NCBI GenBank assembly: GCA_051453625.1 | Contig: JBOZIK010000001.1 | Location: 147,365,673-147,412,512, forward strand | DNA from: Welwitschia mirabilis | Lineage: Eukaryota; Gnetophyta; Gnetopsida; Welwitschiales | Length of the DNA: 46,840 nucleotides | Direction: 5' to 3' | In this document: one piece after another, positions 1-11,639 of the stretch | How positions within the stretch are numbered: the first letter of the stretch is position 1 | How the letters are laid out: each line of letters starts with the position of its first letter | Notes under the pieces: model-generated | The model's input: the letters and a program-made list of their open reading frames with translations, nothing else | Told to the model about the DNA's origin: nothing | Databases searched by the model: none | Translations under genes and position numbers: made by a program

Positions 1-750
1 AAGATTTCCAATGAAATATGCTACTTAATCTTTTAGATCCACAATGAATATGTTGGTTTTGAAAATACACCAAAAAGATCTTTAGGTCATTTCCTACTTA
101 GGTATTTATAATGAAGGGTTACTAGGGTTTGATATAATTGAATTGCACCTGCAACAGCTATAAATGGCTAGAAAATGGCTAGCTAATGGTTGGGTAAGGG
201 ATATATAATGTCTACAAGATTTACTTTTTTGTATGATGAATCCCACAAATATCTAGTTGACCCCATAAGAACTTGGTTGACCCCATCCTGGGTCTGATCG
301 ACCCCTTGTCTCTTAGTCTGGAACTATAAACTTATTAGCTTCTTAAGTTTAGTTGATCCCATGAAAATCCGGTCAACCCCTTTTCTTTTGGTCTGTGACT
401 TGATTGTCAACTTCTCAAATTTGGTCGATTCCATGAATATCTGGTCAATCTTATTTCTCTCTATCTAGGACTATTGGTTCTTAAGATTAAAAGTTCGATT
501 AAATTCTTCATAATTCGATCAGTCCCTCTAGGTTCAGTTCATTTCTATTGTGTCTTCTTTAGATGCGATCGATCCCTATAGGATCTATTCGACCCCCATT
601 AGAAGTAAACATAATTAAGTAGTTTCTTTCATGCATTTTAGTCCACATCTTTTACCTGCATAATGTAAACTCATCTACACACAATATCTAACAAGTTTGC
701 ACTACACTAGAGGAATTAGTTTGATATCAATTTGCAAATATAATCTAACA
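1..750 (-). repeat. Partial LTR, minus-strand copia family (same family as 9868-11186)
   Basis: The right end reads ...ATAATCTAACA at 740-750, the reverse complement of an LTR start TGTTAGATTAT, and it matches the right ends of the LTRs at 11186 and 17811. A reversed TATA-like box (GTATTTATA, 102-110) lies about 640 bases from that end; the matching box in the LTR at 9868-11186 lies about 625 bases from its end. The segment 240-600 has the same scattered GGTTGACCCC/GATCGACCCC-like motifs seen in the U3 of related LTRs. The left part is cut off by the window edge. Homology is by eye; the truncation point is not biological. Confidence 0.75.
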
Positions 751-1719
751 ACATTATTCAATGCCAAGGAAAAACTCTCTCTTTAGAAATGAATGGATCT
801 CTTACCCTTTAATCTCCAATCATAAGACTTTTTGATATAAAATATGAAATTAAGAATGAAGGAAAAGGGGGTACTTATAGCTTTATATTGAAGATTCTAG
901 AATAAAATCCCTAAAAATTAGAGATGAAACCCTAGTAGTCCACATGAGGTACATGGCCTCATTACAAAGATAATTTAGTTTGTTTGTATAAAATAGTTAT
1001 CATCCTATCTATTGTCCAAATGACTATTGGGACAACACCTATAATAGAACATGATGCATTAGTTTATAGCTCCATAATCAGCCCTATATCCTATAGTCTA
1101 CATTAGCCACTATTGTCCTGAATGTCATCTAGATAACTAAGAGAATGACTGACGTTCCTAAACTTTTAGATAAGAGAAATCAGCCTCCTGCATTATTGTC
1201 CTTCTTCTCAAAATGCCAAATATCAAAATGTACCTAAATTACTTTGAACATCAAGAATTACATGTTTTTGTAATCATCCCATTGATTTTTCTTAATCAAC
1301 AAAAATTCCACTTACCTATCTAAATTTGATGCAAAAGTACTTAAAATACACCATCAAATACATATAATTTGGCATTGCAACAAGGTTATTACTAAGATGA
1401 ATCATTAATGGGAGATTTTCTAATGTTCTTCTTTTCACTAAGATTGATAAGTGATTCTTCTTCATGTGATACATAAGGGACAATGGTTTTGATTTAAAGA
1501 AGGTTTGTTTTTTAATGTTAGCCTTTTTATTAACATTATTTATTGATTTATTTTCAATTGTATATCTGTCAAATGTATTACCTTCCTCAAATGATTGCTT
1601 ATTTTCTATAATTGTTCATCATCTAATATGGTTAATCCCACTTCAAAGTATAACCTTATTACACATAATTATTTATTATCTTGTGCATTTTTAAAATTAA
1701 TGTTCTCATGGATTTTCTC
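751..1719. other. Internal 3' end of the partial copia element, then unassigned sequence
   Basis: The first 100 or so bases resemble the interior next to the LTR at 11187-11340, for example an AAGACTTTTTGATA-type block near 825. This fits the 3' untranslated interior of a minus-strand element. Beyond about 860 I see no coding similarity, no RNA gene and no clear boundary before the next LTR at 1725. Confidence 0.4.
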
Positions 1720-1724
1720 ATAGG

Positions 1725-3096
1725 TTTATGAGTATTGATTAAACTTAGAGAAGAGGGATGAATGAGTTCAACGAAATAAAAATTTAAACTAATAATAAAA
1801 TAAAAATACATAATAATAATATCCCTTATTGAGATAATGTGGTTTCCTAACCTAGGTACATTCATACATAAAGGGTATCTTCTACTCACATTTGCGGATA
1901 TTCTTAACCTATAATAAATAGTAGTTTTATATTTCACCATCAACCTTATAACAAATGAAAGTCTTCTTGCAAGGTAGCATGCTCTTCCCCTCAAGATAAT
2001 AACAATTTTCATAGGTGCACCATGAACTTTTAGAATAGTGAGAGTCTTCTAGCAAGGTAGTACTCTTTGTCTTATAAGGAAATAATGGTTTTTTGGCTCA
2101 CTAATAAGCTTATATCAAGCAAGTGCTTAGAATAATAATATCAAATGCACACACCTATAAAGTTTATCTTATAAGGTATTTGAAATTCAAAAATTAGACA
2201 TTACCATAATATTCAATAATAAGATAGTTCACAATGTAAACTAATAGTACATTACAATAACAAGCCTAAAGATATTACTTTAATGAAGATATAAACTTCT
2301 TAATATTGGTTTTGTCTTCATGAGTATGAATAAAGAATGCAATAATGAATATTCAAGAAAGAATTATGATAGTAATGCTAGCTCCTTTACAACTATGCCT
2401 TGATTCTTCATGAGAAGTTTCCTTCACTCGTGCTTTTGAAGATTTATATATATTTTTTAATTTAATGATGTACCGAAAGTCCTTTTAAGATTTTTAACAT
2501 TAAGGCTTTATAAGATTGAAGAGGATCTAGCTATTTGATCCTCAAATATTGTTATTTAATTTAATAACTATAGTGTAATAGATAGATAATGTCTATGCTT
2601 CATATGCGTAACTTTATTTTTAATCGATGTGAACTTTGGTTTGAGACACCATTAATTTTATAGATGTCTACTCTCTAGACATCTTTACTTTTGTAGATAT
2701 CTTTAGTTAACTTGTCTAGATTTAAATGATAGTATCTTTAGATCTATTTTATCCTAGTATAGATGTATTAATGTTGTAGACATCTTCATTTGTATTAGAT
2801 TTAACTTTCAGTTTAATCATCTTAAATATGATAGTTATCTTTTCAGCTGTGACTTAAATTTTAGTACACTTAAGATGTATTCAGATTTCCTAATCTCATA
2901 ACTTAAGATGTCTTCAATTTTCTAGATACTTCAAATAATTGATTTGATAGTTTAGCACTTAATCCTTTTTGTGAGATGTTTTCACTGAAAATCCATCATA
3001 ATCTAGTACTTATCAAGGTCTGATATTCCTATAATGACTATCTACGTAATGATACAAAATATTTGACAAGTGGAATCATCAAAACTAGATTTTTTA
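1725..3096 (-). repeat. 3' LTR (left copy) of the SIRE-like element
   Basis: It aligns by eye over its whole length with 8396-9867 plus 17812-17888. Shared blocks include AATAATGTGGTTTCC-type sequence (near 1835 and 8507), the CAAGGTAG blocks near 1970-2060 and 8645-8705, and the final ATCATCAAAACTAGATTTTT. The copies are strongly diverged, so the element is old. The open reading stretch on the minus strand at 1659-2012 lies across this LTR and is not a gene. This copy also gives the unoccupied version of the site where the inner copia inserted, near 3021-3025. Confidence 0.7.
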
Positions 3097-3974
3097 ATAA
3101 TATTTTCTTTTTTGATGATGTTTAAAACTTGTAAATTTTATTAGTATAATCTCAACTAATCAATTAAAATAAGACATTGTTATTCTAAAGAAATGCATAT
3201 AATAATTGGGTAAAATAATCATAATATCTACTACTTAAAATAAGATGAAATCATATAAACATATACCACTTGAAGTATCAGAATGAGATATATTTTAGAA
3301 TCATTTAAGAAAATAGCCAAATGAATAAAAAGGAGATGATAAATCGTGATTTTTCCATTTAAATATACATGAAAAAGTGAAACACAAAAAGTGACAATCT
3401 CTTAATTAAAATATACTAATAGTAATGTGCCATATTTTGGAGCATGAAATTGAATTATATGCCAAAACCATATTATAAAGGATGTGCTAAAGTAAATGAT
3501 AATCAATAAACATTAGAGCAAGTTAAAAAAAATGTGTAATCATCATATGAAAGCATATCAATAATCAAAGTAATACATATTCAAAAGTATTCCAATGAAA
3601 GAATAAAAAAGCATAATATTAAGAATAAGAAATATTCCAAACATAAGACATGTATTAACAAGCTAAAATAATAGAAAATATCAAAAAACATAAATGTATG
3701 CCAAAACATCAAGGAGGAATCATCAATAGAGATGATTACACTCATCGATCTAATCCAAAATCTCAAAATCAAGAACTCCAATACCAATAAAGTGTCCTTA
3801 ACCTAAAAGTTGTATTACCCAACTGATCTACCAAATATTTATTAATTACTTATTCCTCTTTTTAAACATCAAAAAAGGCTTTAATCACTAAGAGATGAAT
3901 CACTCATATAATACTCACCTTGAACTTATTTATCACTATTGTCACTTTCATGGGTGATGAATGTTTGTTGGATG

Positions 3975-4074
3975 NNNNNNNNNNNNNNNNNNNNNNNNNN
4001 NNNNNNNNNNNNNNNNNNNNNNNNNNNNNNNNNNNNNNNNNNNNNNNNNNNNNNNNNNNNNNNNNNNNNNNNNN
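3975..4074. other. 100-N gap with duplicated flanks
   Basis: CTAAGAGATGAATCACTCAT and about 75 further bases precede the gap and reappear directly after it with only two or three changes. It is probably two overlapping contigs or alleles placed end to end. Confidence 0.85.
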
Positions 4075-5879
4075 CTAAGAGATGAATCACTCATATAATA
4101 CTCACATTGACCTTATTTATCACTATTGTCACTTTCATTGGTGATGAATGTTTGTTGGATGTATGATGATGAGGAAGTAAGGGTAAAGTGTTCCTCTTCC
4201 TAGAGGGACATTCTAAGATCTCATGAGGGCCTTAAAAGACTTATCATAGATTAATATGTTTAAGGATTTATAAAAGTATTGAGGAAACTGGTAGTGGTGT
4301 TCTCTATAACTAATAATGTTAGTTACAAAAATGAAAGTGATTCTACCTAAATAGGCTCTATGTGAAAAGGTAGTGATGATGGTAAATGCACTAGAGGTGG
4401 TAAACGTACACATAGTGGTGAAGAGGGGCTAGGTGATGATGGTGTTTATGAAGGATAATTAAATGTAATGTTACAATGAGAATAATAAAAGATAAGAGGT
4501 GGTACATCCTAGTGCTTAAACTCTATCTCCTATTATATTAGCCTTTGATATGAAGGAACTAAATCCTATTGCTCCTCTTGCACATTTTCCTTTGCATAAG
4601 TGTAATACTCCCCATGATTCTATGCCTCATATTTAGAAGAATCTTCTAAAGATTCATTACCTACTACCCTACATAAATCGTAACTTATGCCAAATGGAGC
4701 TGAAGGTTCTACTTCTTCTTCCTCTGATGCCTCCTCTAAGTCTGATCATGTGGGAGTTCTCATTAATTTTCAACTTGATTTTGGTGCCTATCCTTTACTT
4801 ACAATGAATATGTATTTCTTTACCCTTAAAATGTTCTTCTAATTTTGTCAACTATCTTTGCAATTGTTTTTAACCCATTTTTTACTAAAGAAGAGCTACA
4901 AGTAGCATTGGAAAATGATCTTTGAGTCTATGATGTCCTTCTACTTATGCCCTTTTCTAGTGTTACTAGTGCTCTTCATTTTTCATTAAATTCTTCTAAT
5001 AGTTTCTTCTAATGGGTGAGGTTAACTTATGAGATTAAGATATCTATACTACTAATGATTAGGCTAATCAGACAAGGATGGATTAAGGTCTCCCCCTTGA
5101 AAAATAGTGAGATGATATTCATACATATAACAAAACCTAAATCTATTTGAAAAATAGTGAGTAAATAGTATACAATGAAAATATGCATGGATTTGTAATA
5201 ACTGTAGCTACCTCCTCTAGATAAAGTATTTTAAAATGTTACCAAACTAAGAGTTGAGGCATCAAGTGTCATATCATTTTTCTCAATATTTTTAACAAAG
5301 TTCATTCTATTGTGCCTAAATAAAACATTTCTCATTTGGTTCTCAGACACATTAACAACTTTAAAACTAAATATTTCTTTAAACAAATAATTATAAAACT
5401 ATGGAACATTTGTGTTATTTTTGCCAAGTAATGAATTTAAAAAAGTGGGAATAATATGTAAATGTTTGCCTCTAACTTGATTTGAAATGCATCTATACCA
5501 TCATCAATTTCTTATATATTAGCATAGAACTCTCTTACCATTAATTTAGGAATAGATTAAATAAGCTACACTATCATTTACCAACCAAGCTAAATAATAT
5601 AACTGATGATCTGATCTCTATGCCTATTTTGAAACCTAAGGTGTTTCTCTATAATAATGGAGTTTTTGAACCAAGTTCTAAATCTTATTTCTATTGTCTC
5701 ATAATAAAATGATGGTTCATATTATGATCTTGATTTTTCTATGGATCATTCCTTATCATTGAAAATTTATACTACTTTTTATCTTGTCATTTTTATAAAA
5801 TAGAATAAGAAACTGATAAAAGATTAACTAAAATATAAGAAACTATGAAAAAATATGCATTTGTTCAAGAAAAAGTGCT

Positions 5880-6330
5880 ATTTTTTCTTGTTGTTAAGAT
5901 ATCTGATGAATTTAAGATTTCTATCTAGATGAATCTAAGAAAATGTAGCCTAGAAATTCACCTAAGAGAGACATGTATTAAGTGGGGACTTAGAATTAAG
6001 ATTTAGAAGTTCTTCTTTCTATTAAAAAGATACAATAGTATAGTTAAGATGTCTACAAAATTCAAGACATATAGAATGCAAAAACTAGACATCTATAAAT
6101 TTAAATACATCTATTGTTTAAAAAATTTTAATACATTTTCCTATTACTAAGATATCTATGAAAACTAAGACATCTAAATTAAAAACTTAAAATAACATAC
6201 CTTTTCTTTAAATACATCTATAAAGATTAAAATTTCTAATTCTAAGACATCTACAAATATTAAAATGTCTTACTAGAAATCTCTACAAAACTAAATATGT
6301 CTAAAAATAAGTTTTCAACTCTTTTGAAAA
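5880..6330. repeat. Degenerate GACATCT-rich segment
   Basis: The hexamer-like core (A)GACATCTA or its TpG variants recurs roughly every 30-60 bases, for example near 6045, 6090, 6170 and 6250. The SIRE-like LTRs carry the reverse form AGATGTCT in the same dense way (2665-2700 and 9478-9532). The segment may be an inverted, decayed LTR piece of the same family; it is too diverged to be sure. Confidence 0.35.
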
Positions 6331-6589
6331 GAATATACAACTATTTTAACCATAACAATACTACTCATAATTTTAACTCATAAGATGCAATAGAGTTGAG
6401 ATGTTATGAACATTACCTAATTTGCTTACCTAACTGGAAAATGCCTAATCTTGAAGTTTTTGTATGAATTAGTATATCCTTTAGTGCCTTGAGATTTTGT
6501 AGTCTTATTTCCAAATAGATCATTATTGCATTAAGTTATAATATCATTATTGTACTTTGAGTACTATCAGTAGTGTCCCAAGTCTGCTT

Positions 6590-8300
6590 CTTCTTAACCC
6601 TAAGTCTAATTTTGCTTTTGGTATCTAAACTTTTGTTGGTCTATTAGACATAAAATGATGTATTAATCTACCATGCCTTTTGGAATTATTAGTGTAGTAC
6701 TTATTTTTAAATTTTATTGAATAAATATATTGATAGTAACCTCTATTTTGATAATAGTAGGAAATGATGTTATTAATATATGTTAAATTCACATACCTTG
6801 GTTTATAATTCCACCTTTTAATAGAGGGGTTGAAGTGCCATTTATCTCTTCATTATATCCCAAGCCACTCTTGTCATTTGGATTTTTTACTTTATCCAAG
6901 AATGATATTTAATGATATTTAAAGTTTTTTTACCTTGTGTAAATCTTTCAATGATTTTCTTTGAATCTAAAAGCCCCTATCTTACATTCTTCAATTTACA
7001 CATTAGACTACCATCCTTAGTTTTAAGAGATGAATTTTTAGAGGACAGATTTTTGCAAGCATCTTCTTATTATTCTAATGCTCCTTCATGAGTATGAAGT
7101 AGCTTTTTCATTTTAGTGTATAATTTATATAAATTAATAAATTATTTAGAAATTGCTATATACATTTTTTAATACTCATATTTGAATCATCTTCTTTGTC
7201 TAAATCATACTCTTATTCATCTCATCATATTCTTTTTAAAGATGTGCGATGGCCATGTATGATGGATCTTCTTTCTCATCATCAAATGATTCTTCTTCCA
7301 TTGGTTCTTCATCATCATTCCATCCTATAAAAAATTATTTCTTTTTCCTTAGCTCCTTCTTTTGTTCTTTATCCTGCAAGCTATCAGTAATAGGATATTC
7401 TGAGGCTATATGATCTTATCCTCCACATATTCAACATTCTATTTTTGACATATTCAAAATGGAAAGTATTATTTGAATACTTACCTTTTGACATACCTTT
7501 GGTTGAAAAACAAGATGGTTTTTTGGAGTCTTTCCTCTTATTATATTTTTATACTAGAAGTCTTTTAAGTCTTTTTGTAATAAAAGTAAGTCCCTTATTT
7601 TCATCATCAGAGTTATATTCTTTTGTTTTTCTTTGAACTTTTCTTTTAATCTTTAATTTGTATTTCTTGTTACCTTACGTGCAATGGATTTCTCTTTTAA
7701 AGATTTGTCTTGGATGTGATTTATTTTATATACTGTAAGAGCACTATATAGGTCTTCTATATTAATTATATTAACGTCTTTAGATTCTTTCATAGTTGTG
7801 TTTTTTGGCCTGTACTTAGGGGTTAATGACCTAATAAATTTTTGAACTATCTTTGCTTTTAGAAGATATTCTTTAATATCATGTATTGTGTTTATAATAT
7901 TTGAATTTTTTATAAAGTACTCATGAACCCTTTCTTCTTGGCTCATTTTAAGATTCTCAAATTGATTTGTTCAAACTAGAAGATTAGATTGTTTTATAAT
8001 AGATGTACCCTTGTATGTTCTAATTAGAATATTCCAAATTTCTTGTGCCATCTTGCAACCTATAATTATATTGAACTGTTATATAGATAAAGCAGAATAA
8101 AGTACATTCTTAACTTTAGAGTCATACATAAGCATAGATTTTTCTTCATATATCTATTCTTTTCTTTTTTTGATTTGAGTAATGATATTGCATACAACAT
8201 TTGTAATGTTCTCCATGGGATTTATTCTATGCTCTACCATACCTAAAACTCAAAAGACTATGTGTACACCCACATCCTCATCTTTCAATAGGCATAGTTT
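6590..8300 (-). pseudogene. Decayed copia gag (UBN2-like domain plus zinc knuckle) of the SIRE-like element
   Basis: Retrotransposon gag forms the particle shell and packages element RNA. On the minus strand, 8110-7650 gives a typical plant copia gag core: AKEIW-type motif as MAQEIW, then THEGT-like TYKGT, FENLKM, and VQKFIRSLTPKY matching the usual LVRKILRSLP. Its longest open stretch is 7946-7653. Further on, 7435-7385 encodes a decayed CCHC knuckle read as ICGG-stop-DHIASEYP, where the last Cys is now Tyr. An acidic stretch (NDDEEPMEEES) follows near 7310, and NDKSGLGYNEE near 6880-6850, a signature seen in SIRE-type gag. Stops and frameshifts interrupt it throughout. The start is not determinable. 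Family assignment is by motif recall, not by search. Confidence 0.75.
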
Positions 8301-8382
8301 ATCCCATAAAAGAGTGGATATCTAATGGAAGGCATCCCCCTTCGATTGTTCACTCAAAGAAGTTTCTCCTTTCCATAAGTAT

Positions 8383-8395
8383 CAGCTTTACTACC
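8383..8395 (-). other. Candidate decayed primer binding site of the SIRE-like element
   Basis: The stretch AGCTTTACTACC lies directly left of the right-hand LTR and resembles GCTCTGATACCA, the reversed tRNA-iMet primer site of copia elements, with several mismatches. Its position is right for a minus-strand element. Similarity alone would not be convincing. Confidence 0.35.
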
Positions 8396-9345
8396 CCTTA
8401 AGGATAAATTGAATTTAGACAGGAAGGGTGAATAAGTTTTACCTAATACAAATTTAAACTAATACTAAAATTAAAATGCATAATAATAATAATACATCTT
8501 ACTAAAATAATGTGGTTTCCAAACATAGGCACGTCTTCACGTAGAGGGTAGCTTCTAGTGACACCTTTAAATATTCTTAACCTACAAGAAATAGTGGTTT
8601 TCTAGCACATCACCAATCTTACAATAAATGAAAATATCTTTACAAGGTAGTACTCTCTCCATGCACCATGAATCTTTATATTAGTGAAAGTCTTCTCACA
8701 AGGTAGTACTCTCTCTCTTATAAGGGAATAATGGTTTCTGGCTTGCTAATAAATTTATACCAAACAAGTGCCTAAAAGTACAATATTAGATGCACACCCC
8801 TATAAGGGTTGTCTTATTATGTATTTAATATTCAAAATGGGACTTTATAATAATACTTAATAATAATGTAGTTCACAATGTAAATCAAGAATACAATACA
8901 AAAATAATCCTAAAGTTATTTCTTTGATGAAGATTTAAGCTTCTTAATGTTGTTGTTGTCTTCATAAGTATGAATGAAGAATGTAGCAATGAAGATCCAA
9001 TAAAGAATGATGATAGCAATGCTAGCTTCTTTACAATGATGCCTTGATTCTTCATANNNNNNNNNNNNNNNNNNNNNNNNNNNNNNNNNNNNNNNNNNNN
9101 NNNNNNNNNNNNNNNNNNNNNNNNNNNNNNNNNNNNNNNNNNNNNNNNNNNNNNNNATGATGATAGCTATGCTAGCTTCTTTACAATGATGCCTTGATTC
9201 TTCATAAGAAGTTCTCTTCACTTATGCATTCAAAGATCTATATATTTATTTGACTTGATAAAGTGCCAAAAGTCCTTTTAGTTTTATGACATTAATAATT
9301 TATAATTTTGAAGAAGATTGAGATTTTTAATCCTGAATGGTTTCC

Positions 9346-9427
9346 ATTTGATTATATAACAATTGTGCAATGAATAACCAACATCTATTTGATTATATAA
9401 CAATTGTGCAATGAATAACCAACATCT
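9346..9427. repeat. Perfect 41-bp tandem duplication inside an LTR
   Basis: Two identical 41-bp units (9346-9386 and 9387-9427) begin ATTTGATTATATAACAATTG. The corresponding place in the left LTR (near 2535-2600) has one diverged unit. Identity here contrasts with the decayed surroundings, so the duplication is recent or an assembly effect. Confidence 0.85.
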
Positions 9428-9862
9428 ATACTTTGGATGTATAACTTTGGTTTTAATTGACATGAACTTTGATATAAGATGTCTTCACTTTTATAGATGT
9501 CTACTCTTTAGATGTCTTTACTTTTGTAGATGTGTTCAATCAACTTTTCCATATTTTAATGAATTTTGATTTATAGCATTACTAGACCTATTTTGGCTTA
9601 ATATAAATGTCTTTAATGTTATAGACATGTTCATCTCACATTTAAATTTTAGTTTAGTCATCTTGAATATGGTAGTTATCTTTTAGCTTGGGACTTAAAT
9701 TCTAATACATTTAAGATGTCTTAAGATTTTTAAATGTATTCATTTGAGATGTTTTTAATTTTTTAGACATCTTTAAACAATTGATTTAGTATTTCAGCAT
9801 CTGATCCTTTTCATGAAATCTTTCTTTAGAAGGTCCATCATAATCTAGTGCCTATCAAGGCA

Positions 9863-9867
9863 TGATG
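9863..9867. repeat. Target site duplication, left copy (TGATG)
   Basis: TGATG sits directly left of the LTR end at 9868 and is repeated at 17812-17816. A 5-bp duplication is the usual size for copia integration. Confidence 0.85.
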
Positions 9868-11186
9868 TGTGGGGAGCAATAACCCTAGAGGTGGGGGTGA
9901 ATAGGTTTTTAAAAATATTTAAATAATCTCATGATAAAACTTAATTAAAAAAGACCACTAGAAAACTTGCAAACAAAAACTAAAAGTATTCAGAAAAATG
10001 AAAAATAATAGAAAGCATAAAAATACTAGTCAGATGCATGCAAGTTTTATAGTAGTTCAGGAAACCTCCTACTCCACTCTCAATGATTAACTTATTACCA
10101 AGCCTAACTTGAATCTATGTTAACTTTTCCATGTATTACACGTTTATCTATAATCTTTACACATAGAATTTTACAGGTTAAGTCTTAACCTTTTCAAATG
10201 AATTTTTTCAGGCTAAGTCTCAACCTTTTCAAATGGACTTTTATAAGTTAAGTCTAGACGTTTTTAAATGGATTTTTCTAGGCTAAGTCTCAACTTTTAC
10301 ATAATTTGGTAATAATGATAAAATGCCCAAGCACATGGATATCACTCATTCTTTAGCTCAATGATAGTAGTAAAGCTCTTCTCCTGTAAATAATACAAAC
10401 TATAAATAGTGAAGTACAAAGATCTAACGTCATATACAAAGATACAACCAATTTTGGCTCATCCTTGCTCAATAATGAAATGCCAAGATAATACAATGAT
10501 AAATCAAGTTTTAATCATTCAACTAAAGGTCTTTAATTAATTTTTCTCTTAGCTATTTATAATGGAAGGATTTTAGGGTTATTACAATTAAAAACATGCT
10601 TCTAATGGCTAAAAAATGGCTACATAATAGATCTAAAATTTTCATTTTTATTTCAATTAGTTAACCCCTAAAACATCTAGTCGATCCCTGGTGCTATGAC
10701 TTTGATAGGTTACTCAAGTGAACTATTTAGTTGCCCTAGTTTCTTATGTCTTCATGTCCAATCGATCCCTCAGGAACTAATCGACTACTCATCTAATTGG
10801 TTGTATATCTGTTTGGTCACCTACTAGATCCTAATAAAATTCATTCTAGTTTCTTACATCAGGTTTGGTCAACCCCTCAAGTATCTAATTGATCCCTTGA
10901 TGATCAGCTTAGGGATATCAGGTGCACAGTGCTCAGGTCTAGTCAACCCATTAGAGGTCTAAGTAACCTCTTGATAATTACTTTAAGAGTACTAGTTCTT
11001 AGGTTCATAGGTCTAATTGACCCCCTCAAATGGTAATTTAACTTGACAGGTTTTAATAGTTAAAATGTGACATTTCTAGCTTTATCTTCTAACCTGCAAG
11101 TTATCAACATTTTCTACATAAGATACATAAATTTTTCTTCACAAAAAACATTAGTTTGACATCAATTAGTAACACATAATCTAATA
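9868..11186 (-). repeat. 3' LTR of the nested copia element
   Basis: The left end TGTGGGGAGC aligns base for base with TGTAGGGATT at 16048, and the right end ATAATCTAATA matches ATAATCTAACA at 17801-17811. Inside are a four-copy 35-bp repeat (10176-10315), a reversed TATA-like box at 10553-10561, and a U3 part with repeated GGTCAACCCC-like motifs (about 10650-11060). Confidence 0.88.
10176..10315 (-). repeat. 35-bp-period repeat in the LTR (four units)
   Basis: The block GG(C/T)TAAGTCT starts at 10176, 10211, 10246 and 10281, an exact period of 35. Between the blocks is a TTTTCAAATGGACTTTT-like spacer. The same array is in the other LTR (16355-16494) and, with period 36 on the opposite strand, in the LTRs of the element at 29583-35318. 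Confidence 0.85.
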
Positions 11187-11201
11187 ATATCCCCCTTTAA
11201 C
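11187..11201 (-). other. Polypurine tract of the nested copia element
   Basis: Immediately inside the 3' LTR the plus strand reads ATATCCCCCTTTAA, so the minus strand reads TTAAAGGGGGATAT next to TGTTAG-like LTR start. This is the purine primer for plus-strand DNA synthesis. Confidence 0.8.
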
Positions 11202-11639
11202 ATTGATGGAAAATATTCCTTAGTTGTAAAATATTTAAACTGAGAAAAATTTCCCTCACAAAATGCCCATTAGTCTTTACAAAAATATTAAGCCTTTTGA
11301 TACCAAATGAAGATATTTTGATAGGATTTAATTTGTGATAACATTAAAATAATTTTAAGTGCTATAAATATATAGGATAAACAACGTTTTAATCCTAAAA
11401 ATTCAATATAGAAAAAATTATAAGTTCATATAAAATTTAGATTTACACTAAAAAAATTTAAAACACAAATTACAGGGCATAAAAACAAGTGCAAATAACT
11501 AATTAATTCTCCCCCTTTTGACATTAATGATAAAGGAGAGAAGGGCATACAGGTAAATAAGAAACAAACATAAGCATAGAAAAAAGATCTAAATAAATTC
11601 CTCATCTTTGTTTTCTTTGGCTACCTTCCACTATGATCT

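Larger units (their letters stand above)
3097..6580. other. Interior of the SIRE-like element with no recognisable pol
   Basis: On the minus strand this is where pol should follow gag, but I found no YVDD box, no D-S/T-G protease motif and no integrase motif on either strand. A serine-rich stretch around 4690-4840 on the plus strand is only about 51 codons and is not convincing. Sequence on both sides of the gap at 3975-4074 is duplicated. This could be a decayed env-like or non-coding spacer; nothing in it can be named. Confidence 0.45.
8396..9867 (-). repeat. 5' LTR of the SIRE-like element, first part (continues at 17812)
   Basis: It matches 1725-3030. It starts near CTTAAGGATAAATTG and is broken at 9867 by the nested copia. 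A 100-base N gap (9057-9156) has the same sequence on both sides, so the LTR length here is inflated. It also contains an exact 41-bp tandem duplication at 9346-9427 that the left LTR lacks. Confidence 0.7.

Noticed and set aside
1659-2012. 117-codon open frame on the minus strand
   Set aside because: It overlaps an LTR (1725-3096) that is repeated at 8396. The frame is not kept in the other copy and it has no domain.
4687-4842. 51-codon serine-rich plus-strand frame
   Set aside because: It is short, unsupported by any homology, and preceded in frame by a stop. It lies in the interior of a minus-strand element.
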